From NCBI GenBank assembly GCA_018402565.1, contig JAGYIQ010000008.1, forward strand, positions 102,001 to 166,000: a DNA stretch of 64,000 bases, in the 5' to 3' direction. How positions within the stretch are numbered: position 1 is the first letter of the stretch; each line of letters starts with the position of its first letter. Shown piece by piece: positions 1-8,857 of this stretch. The stretch is from Pirellulaceae bacterium. GTDB lineage: Bacteria > Planctomycetota > Planctomycetia > Pirellulales > Pirellulaceae. The notes beneath the pieces were generated by a model. It was not told the origin of the DNA and did no database searches. It worked only from the letters and a program-made list of their open reading frames with translations. Position numbers and translations under genes: made by a program.

Positions 1-998
1 TGGCAGGTCCAACCCGGTCCATCCGAGTAACCATAAAGGTGATCGCCGACCTTGATCACGCCGCCGTGATGGTTCTTCATGACTTTGTTGCGGTAAACCT
101 CGGTCACGCTGTTGTCGGCTGCGATCTCCACCATCATGCAGCCCACGCCGTAGCCGCTGGAGATATAGACGCGGTTGCCATCGGCGATTGGCGTCGGGAT
201 CACGGCCACACGACCGGGCCAGTCGACCGACCAAAGCTGTTGGCCGGTGGAGGGATCCAGGCCAACCAGCCGCTCCATCAATAGCTGCACATACTGCTTC
301 TTGCCATGTGGGTGAGCCACGATGACGGAAGAGTAATGGGCAGTGCCCTGGCAGCTGTCGGACTGCCAAGCGAGCTTGCCGGTGCTCTTGTCCAGGGCCA
401 CGATCGCGCCCCCATTGGGGCCGCCGGGGGTCACGACCACGTAATTCTCGTCGACCAGCGGACTCTCCGAGTAACCCCAGGTCGGCACGCTGCCGCCGAA
501 GTCCGTCAGGTTGGCTCGCCAGATTTCACTCCCGCTATTTTGGTCGACGCAGACCAAGTTGCCCTGCGCACCCAAGGCGAATACACGACCATCAACCACG
601 GTGGGTGTGCTCCGCGGACCATCGCCCCAGTTATTGACGAACAACGTTCCCAGTTCGGCTCGCCATTGTTCTTTTCCGGAGTTGGCATCCAAGGCCAAGA
701 GAAATTCCTGATCCTCAAAGGCGCCGACTGTGAACAACTGGCCCTGCACAACGGCGATCCCGCCGTAGCCCAAGCCGGTGGCGGTGTTGGTCCAGAGCTG
801 AGCCGGGCCACCTTCGGGCCAAGCCTGCATCAGGCCGCTTTCCGTGGAGCGACCTTCGCGGTTGGGGCCACGCCATTGGGCCCAATCATCGGCTGCGGCA
901 GTCAGCGTGACCGAGACACTGGAGAGAGCCAAGGCTCCGCAAGCCAGCCAATTTTGCGTCGCGGGAACGATCCGACCCAGTAGGGAGCAGCGATTCAT
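1..998 (-). CDS. PQQ-like beta-propeller repeat protein (partial, C-terminus outside window)
   Basis: The minus-strand frame stays open from an ATG at 998 to the window edge, giving 332 residues. The N-terminus has a long signal-peptide-like segment ending near LTAAADDWAQWRGPNREG; the WAQWRGP motif is typical of planctomycete exported PQQ-like propeller proteins. Repeated blades of the form LDANSGKEQWRAEL, LDKSTGKLAWQSD and LDPSTGQQLWSVDW are the BamB/quinoprotein-like repeat. These proteins are periplasmic or surface scaffolds or dehydrogenase relatives; nothing visible shows PQQ binding, so a catalytic role is not claimed. The 3' end lies outside the window. Confidence 0.85.
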   Translation of the reverse strand, partial: MNRCSLLGRIVPATQNWLACGALALSSVSVTLTAAADDWAQWRGPNREGRSTESGLMQAWPEGGPAQLWTNTATGLGYGGIAVVQGQLFTVGAFEDQEFLLALDANSGKEQWRAELGTLFVNNWGDGPRSTPTVVDGRVFALGAQGNLVCVDQNSGSEIWRANLTDFGGSVPTWGYSESPLVDENYVVVTPGGPNGGAIVALDKSTGKLAWQSDSCQGTAHYSSVIVAHPHGKKQYVQLLMERLVGLDPSTGQQLWSVDWPGRVAVIPTPIADGNRVYISSGYGVGCMMVEIAADNSVTEVYRNKVMKNHHGGVIKVGDHLYGYSDGPGWTC

Positions 999-1267
999 GG
1001 AATATACCTCGGGTAAAGTGGCGTGGACCTGACCCCAGCACGACGGCTCTTTACCGATCGACGCGGGCGTTCCGCCGGTCTTGGTTGGTCTGATGTTACG
1101 TTGTGATGTCGATTGGACTCGATGCCACACAGGGTTACCCCCAGGGCTGTGAATCTTGCGTCCGCCCCTGCCAGAATCCTGCTCCAACGCCCGTTTTGGC
1201 GTGTTTGCAGCGGCGGCGAGGCTGCCCCACGGAACCGCTGATTTTACTCAATTTCGGGCCGCGGGAA

Positions 1268-1843
1268 CTAGGGGTTGGCCGGAGGGGGGACGGCCAGCGA
1301 GACTTCTACCAATCGCTGGGCCAATTGGTCGATCCGACAGAGGACTTCCGGGTCCTGGACGGCGTCGGCGGTGAAGGCGTTGCCAAGGGCGTAGACGAAG
1401 CGGGGCAGGATCAGGCAGCGAAAGTCCAGCATCAGGCTGTTGGCGAAGGGCATCAGGCTCATGTAGGAGCCACCCCCACCGGCGGCACAGAGCAGTCCGA
1501 CGACCTTGTCCTGCCAGGCTCGGCTGGTCAGCTCCACCACATTTTTCAGGGCGGCGTTGACGTCAAAGTTGTAGATCGGCGAGGCGATCAGGATACCTCG
1601 AGCCCCGCGGATCTGGGCGGCCAAGGGCCCGACGTTGGGGTCGCTGTAGGCCGTTTGCCCGTCGCACAGCGGCAGGGGGAGCTGGGCCAAGTCGACCCAG
1701 GCCACGCGGGCCGCTTGAGCCTGGCTGTACTCCTGTAAGCGTTCGAAGGCGGCCTGGGCCAGCATCCGCGAGCGGCTGGTCGGGTGCAGGCTGCTGGAGA
1801 TGACCAGAAATTCGGCGGGCGAGGTCGGCGTGTCACTGCTCAT
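1268..1843 (-). CDS. NADPH-dependent FMN reductase family protein
   Basis: A 191-residue flavodoxin-fold protein. The N-terminal phosphate-binding loop reads LVISSSLHPTSRSRMLAQ (about residues 13-30), and the GILIASPIYNFDVNAALKNVVE segment near the middle matches the SPIYNxxxxAALKN signature of NAD(P)H-dependent FMN reductases and azoreductase/quinone-reductase relatives. It probably reduces FMN or quinones in the cytoplasm with NAD(P)H. The ATG at 1843 has an AGGA about 9 bases upstream. It is transcribed divergently from the abgT-like gene, so the 287 bases between should hold promoters for both. Confidence 0.85.
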   Translation of the reverse strand: MSSDTPTSPAEFLVISSSLHPTSRSRMLAQAAFERLQEYSQAQAARVAWVDLAQLPLPLCDGQTAYSDPNVGPLAAQIRGARGILIASPIYNFDVNAALKNVVELTSRAWQDKVVGLLCAAGGGGSYMSLMPFANSLMLDFRCLILPRFVYALGNAFTADAVQDPEVLCRIDQLAQRLVEVSLAVPPPANP

Positions 1844-2130
1844 CGGCGGAGGTCCTGAAAACGGGTGCGAGTGCTTTGTCGGCAGCGGCTGGCTCTCAGC
1901 TCGAGGCGGGGTGGTGGCAAAGCACGGGTTGGCTTGGAGTGCGGCTGGGTCAATTTAATCGGCCGAGGGGTTTTGTCGAGTCCGGTGGGTGCGGTGCCCA
2001 CAACGGGGCCGATGTCGACTACAATCGAGGCGACACCTGTTGGCGTGCCGGCCGATCCGAGAATGGACGCATTCCCGGGCTGGCGGACGCCGTGCCCAAT
2101 TGCCGTTAATAAAGTGAGTAGGTAGCGCGG

Positions 2131-3948
2131 ATGGCTGAACCTAAAGCGGACGCCCCCACCAATCTGATTATCCGTTTGTTGAACGTGGTGGAGTGGGTGG
2201 GGAACAAGTTGCCGGACCCGGTGGTCTTGTTTTTGCTCGGTATCGCCTTGGTGGCGGCCCTGTCGTACCAGTTGGCCCCTGTTGAGTTCGCGGAACTGGA
2301 CCCGAGTTCCAAGCAGCCGATCCGGATCGTGAATCTGGTCAGCCTGAGCGAGTTGGCGTCGCTGCTGACGAACATGGTCAAGGAGTACGTGAACTTCGCG
2401 CCCTTGGGTGTGGTGTTGGTGGCTCTGTTGGGGGTGGGGGTGGCCGAGCGAGCGGGTTTCATCAACGCCTTGCTGAAGGCGATGCTCAGTTTCACGCCGC
2501 GGTTTTTGTTGACGCCGATGGTGATCCTGGTGGCGATCGTCAGTCACACGGCGGCCGACGCGGGTTATGTGTTGGTGATCCCCTTGGCGGGAGTGATGTT
2601 CTATGCGGCCGGTCGGCATCCCTTGGCGGGGATCGCAGCGGCGTTTGCTGGGGTGTCCGGCGGCTTCAGTGCCAATTTTGTGCCGTCGGGGATCGATCCG
2701 CTGTTGGCTGGCTTGACTCAGGAAGGGGCCAAGGTTTTGAACCCCGATTATGTGGTCAACCCGCTCTGCAATTGGTACTTCACCGCCAGTTCCTCGTTCT
2801 TGATCGTGTTGGTGGGTTGGGCGATCACGGATTGGTTGATTGAGCCCAAGTTGCAGGGAACGCCGGTCAACGGTGATCCGGCGGCGATCCCACAAATTGA
2901 AGAGTTGACTGGGCGAGACTATTTCGCGTTGGTCGGGGGCCTGGGCAGCATGGCCGCGGGTGTGGCGCTGTTGGTGTTGTGGGCCATGCCGCCGGATTCC
3001 TCCCTGCGCGATCCGCTGGGGTCATTGGTGTCGGTGAAAAACGCTCGGTCGGCGATTGGCCTGGAGTTGGAGCCAGGGGCTGATGGCTTCGTGGTGTCGA
3101 GCGTGAAAGAGAAGAGCGCGGCCGCGGCGGCGGGGCTGCAGGCGGGGGATGTCGTGGTCTCGGTGGGTGGGACCCCGATCGAGAAGCTCTTGGAGGACGA
3201 AGATGCTGAGTTGGAGATGCTATTCAAGGCGGACAGGCCAGTGATCGTCGAGAGCCAACGGGCGGGTGTGGTGAGTCGCAGTATTCTGACGCCCAAGGCC
3301 ATTCCGGGCGCGCCGCTGATCGGGTCGATTGTTCCGCTGATCTTTTTGCTGTTTTTTATCCCGGGCATTGTGTATGGTTACTTGTCGGGCAACTTCAAGA
3401 ACCACCGTGATGTGGTCGCGGGCATGTCGACGGCGATGGGGTCGATGGCCTATTACATGGTGTTGGTGTTTTTTGTCGCACTGTTTATCTACGTGTTCAT
3501 CCGCACCAACATCGGGTTGCTGTTGGCGGTCAAAGGTGCGAATGCTTTGGAGGGTCAACCTGCAGTTTTGGTGGTTTGCGGCATCGTGGTGTTGTCGGCC
3601 TTTGTCAACCTGTTGATCGGTTCGGCCAGTGCCAAATGGGCGATGTTGGCACCGATCTTTGTGCCGATGCTGATGAGCTTGGGTATCTCACCGGAGTTGG
3701 CTCAGGCCGCTTACCGCGTGGGGGATTCGGCCACCAATATTGTCACGCCGTTGCTGCCGTATTTCCCGTTAGTCGTGGTGTTCGCGCAGCGGTATTACAA
3801 AGAGGCGGGGATTGGCACCATCACTTCGCTGATGTTGCCGTACTCGATCAGTTTCCTGTTCCTGTGGACGATCTACTTGCTGTTGTACTGGCAATTGGGT
3901 CTGCCGCTGGGGATCGGTGGCGGTTATCAGTACGCCCCGCCGACCTAA
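2131..3948 (+). CDS. AbgT family transporter with internal PDZ-like domain
   Basis: A 605-residue inner-membrane protein. The N-terminus (NVVEWVGNKLPDPVVLFLLG) and C-terminal segments (GDSATNIVTPLLPYFPLVV) are characteristic of the AbgT family, whose members import p-aminobenzoyl-glutamate or export antimetabolites by cation coupling. Usual length is about 500-520 residues; the excess is an insertion at about residues 303-390 in the loop after LRDPLGSL. It reads IGLELEPGADGFVVSSVKEKS followed by AAAAGLQAGDVVVSVGGTPI, which is the signature of a PDZ domain, with flanking hydrophobic helices intact. The stop codon TAA is also the first three bases of repeat A1. Substrate cannot be inferred. Confidence 0.88.
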   Translation: MAEPKADAPTNLIIRLLNVVEWVGNKLPDPVVLFLLGIALVAALSYQLAPVEFAELDPSSKQPIRIVNLVSLSELASLLTNMVKEYVNFAPLGVVLVALLGVGVAERAGFINALLKAMLSFTPRFLLTPMVILVAIVSHTAADAGYVLVIPLAGVMFYAAGRHPLAGIAAAFAGVSGGFSANFVPSGIDPLLAGLTQEGAKVLNPDYVVNPLCNWYFTASSSFLIVLVGWAITDWLIEPKLQGTPVNGDPAAIPQIEELTGRDYFALVGGLGSMAAGVALLVLWAMPPDSSLRDPLGSLVSVKNARSAIGLELEPGADGFVVSSVKEKSAAAAAGLQAGDVVVSVGGTPIEKLLEDEDAELEMLFKADRPVIVESQRAGVVSRSILTPKAIPGAPLIGSIVPLIFLLFFIPGIVYGYLSGNFKNHRDVVAGMSTAMGSMAYYMVLVFFVALFIYVFIRTNIGLLLAVKGANALEGQPAVLVVCGIVVLSAFVNLLIGSASAKWAMLAPIFVPMLMSLGISPELAQAAYRVGDSATNIVTPLLPYFPLVVVFAQRYYKEAGIGTITSLMLPYSISFLFLWTIYLLLYWQLGLPLGIGGGYQYAPPT

Positions 3949-4018
3949 GGACTTGTTGGCAATCAACTGTCCGAACTAAAAATCAGCCGGCGTGCGTTAG
4001 CACCCGGTTTTTGCGGGA
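3946..4018 (-). repeat. Family A interspersed element, copy A1 (truncated, reverse orientation)
   Basis: The sequence from TAAGGACTTGTTGG to CCCGGTTTTTGCGGG matches the reverse complement of the right half of copies A2 and A3, including the shared core AATCAGCCGG...GTTAGCACCCGGTTTTTG. The terminal TAA is the stop codon of the upstream transporter gene, and the truncated inner end lies about 14 bases before the pdxH start, so the copy fills the whole gap between the two genes. Confidence 0.8.
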
Positions 4019-4031
4019 AACCGAACCACCG

Positions 4032-4706
4032 ATGACAGACGCTGAACGAACCCCCGCCCAAGTCGCGGGTGACCTGAGTGCCATGCGGCGCGACTATCAG
4101 GCGACGCCGTTGCAAGATAACGAGATGGATGATTGTCCGTTTGTCCAGTTCGAGGCCTGGTATGGCCAGGCGGTGGGCGAGAAGTTGTTGGAGCCCAACG
4201 CCATGGTGTTGAGTACGGTGGACGAGTCCCACCGCCCGGCGCAGCGGACGGTGTTGCTAAAGTATTACGACACATCGGGCCTGGTGTTCTTCACCAACTA
4301 CAACAGTCGCAAGGCCCAGCACATCGCGCGGCACCCGCACGTTTCGCTGCACTTTTTGTGGTTGCCGTTGCAGCGGCAGGTGGAAATCAGCGGAACGGTG
4401 GAGCAGGTATCGACGGCCGAGTCCTTGAAGTATTTTGCGTTGCGGCCGCGGGGCAGCCAATTGGGGGCCTGGGTCTCCGAGCAGAGTTCCGTGATCTCGT
4501 CGCGGAGCTTGTTGGAAGCCAAGTTCAATGAGCTGAAGCAAAAGTTTGCCAACCGCGAGGTGCCGCTGCCGTCGTTTTGGGGCGGCTACCGCGTGAAGCC
4601 CGATCGGTTTGAGTTTTGGCAAGGGCAGACCAGTCGCCTGCACGATCGGTTTCTGTACCAGCGCCAAGCCGACGGCCGCTGGAGTCGCCAACGGTTGGCA
4701 CCGTGA
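4032..4706 (+). CDS. pdxH: Pyridoxamine 5'-phosphate oxidase
   Basis: A 224-residue protein. PdxH oxidises pyridoxamine- or pyridoxine-5'-phosphate to pyridoxal phosphate with FMN. FMN-contacting segments are visible: RPAQRTVLLKYYDTSGLVFFTNYNSRKAQ (residues about 64-92), RQVEISGTVEQV, and the C-terminal WGGYRVKPDRFEFWQG...RLHDR...W...RLAP. The ATG at 4032 gives the expected family length; the open frame upstream contains transporter-gene DNA in another frame and the A1 repeat. The gene is bracketed by inverted copies of family A (A1 upstream, A2 downstream) and by B1. Confidence 0.95.
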   Translation: MTDAERTPAQVAGDLSAMRRDYQATPLQDNEMDDCPFVQFEAWYGQAVGEKLLEPNAMVLSTVDESHRPAQRTVLLKYYDTSGLVFFTNYNSRKAQHIARHPHVSLHFLWLPLQRQVEISGTVEQVSTAESLKYFALRPRGSQLGAWVSEQSSVISSRSLLEAKFNELKQKFANREVPLPSFWGGYRVKPDRFEFWQGQTSRLHDRFLYQRQADGRWSRQRLAP

Positions 4707-4722
4707 AAGCGATTGGGCTGGG

Positions 4723-4885
4723 GTAACCGTTCACGGTTGATGGTCCGTTTTTTGGGTTGGTGCGTTCCGCAAGTCGGATGGTTCGAGGGGTCTGCTTTTG
4801 GCATTCTCCAGTTGTTTTTGCTCGCAAACGATCGCACGGTTGGTCTGACTTGCTCCACGATACCCGACGTCGCGTGAGCGGTTAG
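4723..4885 (+). repeat. Family B interspersed element, copy B1 (163 bp)
   Basis: Starts GTAACCGTTCACG and ends CGTGAGCGGTTAG, an imperfect 13-bp terminal inverted repeat (11 of 13 match the perfect ends of B2). The interior shares GTTCCGCAAGTCGG, CATTCTCCAGTTG and TTTTGCTCGCAAACNATCG with B2 at 25946. No coding potential. Its right end overlaps the left end of A2 by a few bases, so the two elements are nested or abutting. Confidence 0.8.
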
Positions 4886-5010
4886 CACTTGTCCACAACT
4901 TCGTTACTGAAATAGTCGGGACCGGTCAGCGTCGAATGCCCACAAAAACCGGGTGCTAACGTACTCCGGCTGATTTCCAATTCGGTAAGTTAATGACTGA
5001 CAAGTCCTTA
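4882..5010 (+). repeat. Family A interspersed element, copy A2
   Basis: About 129 bp, nearly identical to A3 at 56762: ACTTGTCCACAA at the left, GGGACCGGTCAGCGTCGAAT in the middle, CCGGGTGCTAACG, TCCGGCTGATTTCCAATTCG, and TGACAAGTCCTTA at the right. The ends form a short imperfect inverted repeat (GGACTTGTC / GACAAGTCC). No open reading frame. Together with B1 it fills the 350-base gap between pdxH and the next convergent gene. Confidence 0.85.
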
Positions 5011-5057
5011 CCAGCTTGGGCTGCCTCCATTGGTTTCCCTTCGGGCTAGGTCGTTAG

Positions 5058-6410
5058 TTATTGCACTGAGTCTTTGATTTCGTCGCTAATCAATAAGTGT
5101 CCATAGTCGTACGATTCGGCAGGTTCGATTTTTGGGTTGAATCGTGCGGTTTTGTCGGTCTGCAGCGCTGGTGATCTGCTGAACCAAATCACGACGGAGT
5201 TATCAGTGGAGGTCGGTGCGCGATAGCCAAAATCAAAACCATTCGGGGCCCGCCAATCCGCAGGTCGAAGGCCGATTTTTGTCAGCTCTGACAATTGGTT
5301 TGGCCACACGCCAAATCGGAGCTTGAATTGTCGAATGGCCAGGCCGGTATTTACAAAACGCTCATGCGATACCACCTCTAACCATTTCCTTTGCCAGCGA
5401 AACTCGTATTCCAAGGCAGTGGATTGGCCGTTGGCATCGATTTCAGCCAGTGCACGAGCAAGTTTCTCAGGATCTTTCCATGACGGCTCTACGTTGACCA
5501 GTGATTGCCGACGGAGCAAGCTGGCTCGAACGAATGTAAGATTCATGTAGGGTCCAACCAAGGGCAGATCCACCTCTTGGGAGAGGAAGTACCAGGTTTG
5601 TTCTGCAATTTGGTTTCGCATTTGCCATTCGTCCTTACGCCACAGGTCCGAAATTTCGGCCGATGGGCGGGTTAATTCTCGCAATCGTCGCAGTTCCTCG
5701 TCGTTCCAACCGGGTACGGTCAAGCAGGCAGCCAACAGCCGCAATCGTGTTGCGTGCAGATACATGAACGAGTAGACGCGGGATGTAAAGCTATAATGCA
5801 TCTCGACGACCTCCAGACGGTCCAGTTTTTCGAAGGATCGTAAAGTGCCCGGTCGATCGGCCTGCTTTACGTGCAGCAGCAGTTCCAGCTCGATGTACCG
5901 ACGAATGCCGGACAGGTCAATCTCGGACATGTAACCGGTGGAGGCGTCAGAAAAAGCTCGAGGCACCCAAATTGGACTTGGCGATCGAAGCAGGACGTCC
6001 AATCGCTCGTCGAGCGGGCGCAGGTCGGCCAGCAAGCGTTCGGCGTCGGCTTCTTCGAGATCCAAAGCCGATGGAGCAAGAGTTGAATCACTCCATTGCG
6101 CTGAAGACCACAAGCTCAGCGTCGGTAAACTGAACGCGGCCGATAGGATCCGGTTCAGTTCGAGCCATTCGAGGATTCCCGAGGTTGTCGAATTCTCGTA
6201 AAACAGCTGTGTTTGTCGCTGTGGGGTTAACTCCTGGTCGATTGCTGTCAGTTTTTGCCGATAGGTTGTGAGCCACTGTTGATCGAAGTATTGATTCACT
6301 GCTTGAATGCTGCTAGACAGCAATACCAGCAGCGGAGGCAATAGCCACAGCCAAGCCCAAGTGAAGGCACGGTGATTAGGGTTTGATGCCGTCTCACGGG
6401 AGGAAGTCAT
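5058..6410 (-). CDS. Uncharacterised membrane-anchored protein of the ABC-2 operon
   Basis: A 450-residue protein not matched to a named family. After a short polar N-terminus there is one strong hydrophobic segment (WAWLWLLPPLLVLLSSSIQ, about residues 18-36) followed by a large soluble, tryptophan- and leucine-rich region, so it is probably single-pass with an exported domain. The ATG at 6410 was chosen because it overlaps the stop of the upstream permease gene in an ATGA (6407-6410), implying translational coupling. It is the last gene of the GntR-ATPase-permease operon and may be an accessory subunit or substrate of that transporter; this is inference from position only. Confidence 0.7.
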   Translation of the reverse strand: MTSSRETASNPNHRAFTWAWLWLLPPLLVLLSSSIQAVNQYFDQQWLTTYRQKLTAIDQELTPQRQTQLFYENSTTSGILEWLELNRILSAAFSLPTLSLWSSAQWSDSTLAPSALDLEEADAERLLADLRPLDERLDVLLRSPSPIWVPRAFSDASTGYMSEIDLSGIRRYIELELLLHVKQADRPGTLRSFEKLDRLEVVEMHYSFTSRVYSFMYLHATRLRLLAACLTVPGWNDEELRRLRELTRPSAEISDLWRKDEWQMRNQIAEQTWYFLSQEVDLPLVGPYMNLTFVRASLLRRQSLVNVEPSWKDPEKLARALAEIDANGQSTALEYEFRWQRKWLEVVSHERFVNTGLAIRQFKLRFGVWPNQLSELTKIGLRPADWRAPNGFDFGYRAPTSTDNSVVIWFSRSPALQTDKTARFNPKIEPAESYDYGHLLISDEIKDSVQ

Positions 6411-8857
6411 GGTTGGTCTCCCAATTCGGTGTTGGGTTGCAGTTGATGTTGATCGATCGTGGTGTTGAGTGGTCGCGGCACCAGTTGTTGGGCTTGCCGC
6501 TCCCAACCGGCAGACCACTGTTGTCCCGGATTGGATTGGTCTCGGAAACGTTTGGCCTGGGACGGGGTTGCCCGCAGCACATCATCGATGCGGAAGTATT
6601 GCCCCAGGGGCCCCTGCCCGTAACACTCGATGGGCTGACCCAACAGATGGGCCAAGGCGACCAAGGTAGCCTGATGTTCGATATCCGGCCCGGCGGACAA
6701 TGACCACAAATTTTCAACCAATTGGGCTACGGATTCTTGCTGCTGGGCCCATTCCCACTGAGGAAGTTGAAATTGAGTCGGAAGCCATATCCCGCCAAAA
6801 TCGTGTTGCGGCTCATACCACCAACTATTGTTGCTGCGTGGAAGAAAGGTCTGCCAAGCCGTAACAATCGCTCGTCGTCGAGCCATGCGTCGAGCTTCCA
6901 CGTTCCCTAGGTAGGCCACCAGTTGATTGTAGAGTTCTGTATCGAGTACCGCCGCTCGCTCGGGTTGCAACAACTGACGCAGCAACCATATCTCACCCAC
7001 ATCGGCGGCAGTTTGATCAACCAGCCACTCGCTTTGCCGGACCCGTCGAACGAGGTCGAAATAAGCCTGCATTGATCGTTGATAGATAGTTGCTAGTGTT
7101 CCATCATGATCTTGCCACTGCTGAGTCATTTCCGCCAAAAGCTCCAAAGTCCCACCGTCCAGCCAATATGGGTCGCTACGCAATGGGTGGCTACCGGCGG
7201 CCAGATCTTGCTCGATGCGATCCAATGAATTCAGTAGTTCGCCACGCAGGCTGAAAGCACTCGAAGTTTGGCTGGGTGGTAACACACTGGTCTCGCGTCG
7301 ATTCGAGTGCTCGGAATACCATTGCTGAGCCGCAGGCAATTCACTGATTGGCAGTCGACTAAACTCCTGTTCCAGACTAATTGGCAAACGTGGCGTCGAC
7401 CGTAGGATGTCGAAATTGCCTGCAATCACCAACGAAACACACCCGCCTAGAATTCCGACTTGGGCTAGCGATGACCATCGGCTCAAACGCTGCTCCATCC
7501 AGTGCCGAGTTGACCAGATGGTCATCAAAAAGCACCCGGCAATCACCGTGCTCAGCCAAAACGAAGAGATCTGTAGCCAAACGAGCGTAGCAACAAGGCC
7601 AAAGAGGCATGAAGTACTGACGATCGGGGCCAAGCTCGCAGCTAATACCGGGCTGTGAAGCTGTTGGCTGATCCATTGGCTCACGCTGTACAAAACAAAA
7701 ATATAGGATAAATACATCCATAAAGTGTCCGCTAAGAACAGTGATAAGATCTGATCTCGTGCGTTGGTGTTGTAGTTCCCGAGCAGCGCTAATAACCAAA
7801 ATGCTGCCAGTAAGCCCACGGGCGCGGCCTGACGCGTCCACCAGACCTGGAACGGCGCGACCCCACGGTCGGCGAAGAATCGCGCCTGTCGCCGTGAATT
7901 CTCACCCACAAACACACCGGCGCCCAACCAACTGACCGCCAGCGCTACCAGCGTACCCGCCCACATGGGACTACCCGCCAACGAATAGTAGATCAGGGCC
8001 AATGTGAGCAACAGGCCGATGCCCATGAGCAGGCCACTCTGTTGCCGTGTGGCCTGCCATAACAAACCACTGCTCGCAGTCATGGCCCGCCGCGGTCGAC
8101 TGGGGAGCCGATTGACGCGATAGGGCGCCCAGTCCCAGGCCTTGTCGGCCCCGGTGGGTTGGGCGGATAAGGCTTGGGCCCCCCAGCGGAACATGAGCGT
8201 CAGTGCCAGAAGGGTGGAGGCAATGTAACTGGCCACGTGCAACAGCCAGGTTACACGCTCGGAACGGAGTCTGTCCAGTTCTCTCCACCCGCCCTCGATC
8301 ACGACGCTGTAGAGGATTTGGGCCAGGAGCGCGGGCAGAAAGGCCACCGCCAACAAGCTCAGCAAGACCGCCATCGGGGCGTTCAGTCGCCAGGCAATGG
8401 CCAGCCCGATGGAGAGAATGTAGATGTGACTGAGCAGCGTCAGCAGCCAGGCCTCGACCCCACGAATGCTGGGGAACCAGGCTTGCAGTAACGCTGCAGC
8501 GGCGACGCAGCCAGTCCAGACGATCAGTAGACCGATTGCGCTGGCCAACCATTTGATTTGCAGGATCTCGCGGGTTGCTATCGGCAGGCTGGCCAACCAA
8601 TTCACCGAGCGTTGCTCTTTTTCTTGACTGACCGCCAGACCGACGGCGCCCAAGGCAAAGATCAGGCTGGGCAGTTGATAGATAAACTCGCGGGGAAACG
8701 TGCGTGGTAAGAAACCCCAGGACTCGGCCCCGGTCAGTGTGATGGCTCCCAGCAGAAAAACCAGTGGAGCGACGGCCAGCATCGGTCGCAACTGCCGCAG
8801 CTCTTTTCCTAACAAACGCCAGCGCTGTAGCGAGATCGTTGAAGAGGTCGCGTTCAT
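6407..8857 (-). CDS. ABC-2 type transporter permease
   Basis: An 816-residue protein. The N-terminal half has several membrane segments (MLAVAPLVFLLGAITLTG; LIFALGAVGLAVSQEKEQRSVNWLASLPI; LLIVWTGCVAAAALLQAWF), with the EKEQRSVNWLASLP loop typical of ABC-2 permeases. A second membrane set lies in the middle, and the C-terminal 270 residues look soluble. It should form the channel of an exporter with the ATPase encoded upstream. The ATG at 8857 has GGAAG upstream and overlaps the ATPase stop by four bases. It is larger than usual ABC-2 permeases (250-500 residues) and could be a fusion of a permease with an extracytoplasmic domain. Confidence 0.8.
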   Translation of the reverse strand: MNATSSTISLQRWRLLGKELRQLRPMLAVAPLVFLLGAITLTGAESWGFLPRTFPREFIYQLPSLIFALGAVGLAVSQEKEQRSVNWLASLPIATREILQIKWLASAIGLLIVWTGCVAAAALLQAWFPSIRGVEAWLLTLLSHIYILSIGLAIAWRLNAPMAVLLSLLAVAFLPALLAQILYSVVIEGGWRELDRLRSERVTWLLHVASYIASTLLALTLMFRWGAQALSAQPTGADKAWDWAPYRVNRLPSRPRRAMTASSGLLWQATRQQSGLLMGIGLLLTLALIYYSLAGSPMWAGTLVALAVSWLGAGVFVGENSRRQARFFADRGVAPFQVWWTRQAAPVGLLAAFWLLALLGNYNTNARDQILSLFLADTLWMYLSYIFVLYSVSQWISQQLHSPVLAASLAPIVSTSCLFGLVATLVWLQISSFWLSTVIAGCFLMTIWSTRHWMEQRLSRWSSLAQVGILGGCVSLVIAGNFDILRSTPRLPISLEQEFSRLPISELPAAQQWYSEHSNRRETSVLPPSQTSSAFSLRGELLNSLDRIEQDLAAGSHPLRSDPYWLDGGTLELLAEMTQQWQDHDGTLATIYQRSMQAYFDLVRRVRQSEWLVDQTAADVGEIWLLRQLLQPERAAVLDTELYNQLVAYLGNVEARRMARRRAIVTAWQTFLPRSNNSWWYEPQHDFGGIWLPTQFQLPQWEWAQQQESVAQLVENLWSLSAGPDIEHQATLVALAHLLGQPIECYGQGPLGQYFRIDDVLRATPSQAKRFRDQSNPGQQWSAGWERQAQQLVPRPLNTTIDQHQLQPNTELGDQP

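Noticed and set aside
1840..2895. 351-codon minus-strand frame opposite the start of the AbgT gene
   Set aside because: Rich in Gln, His and Arg, overlapping a convincing membrane transporter gene; a product of GC-biased codon use.
3576..4031. Fusion of a transporter-frame segment to PdxH
   Set aside because: The upstream part is the AbgT coding sequence read in another frame plus repeat A1; ATG 4032 gives the family length.
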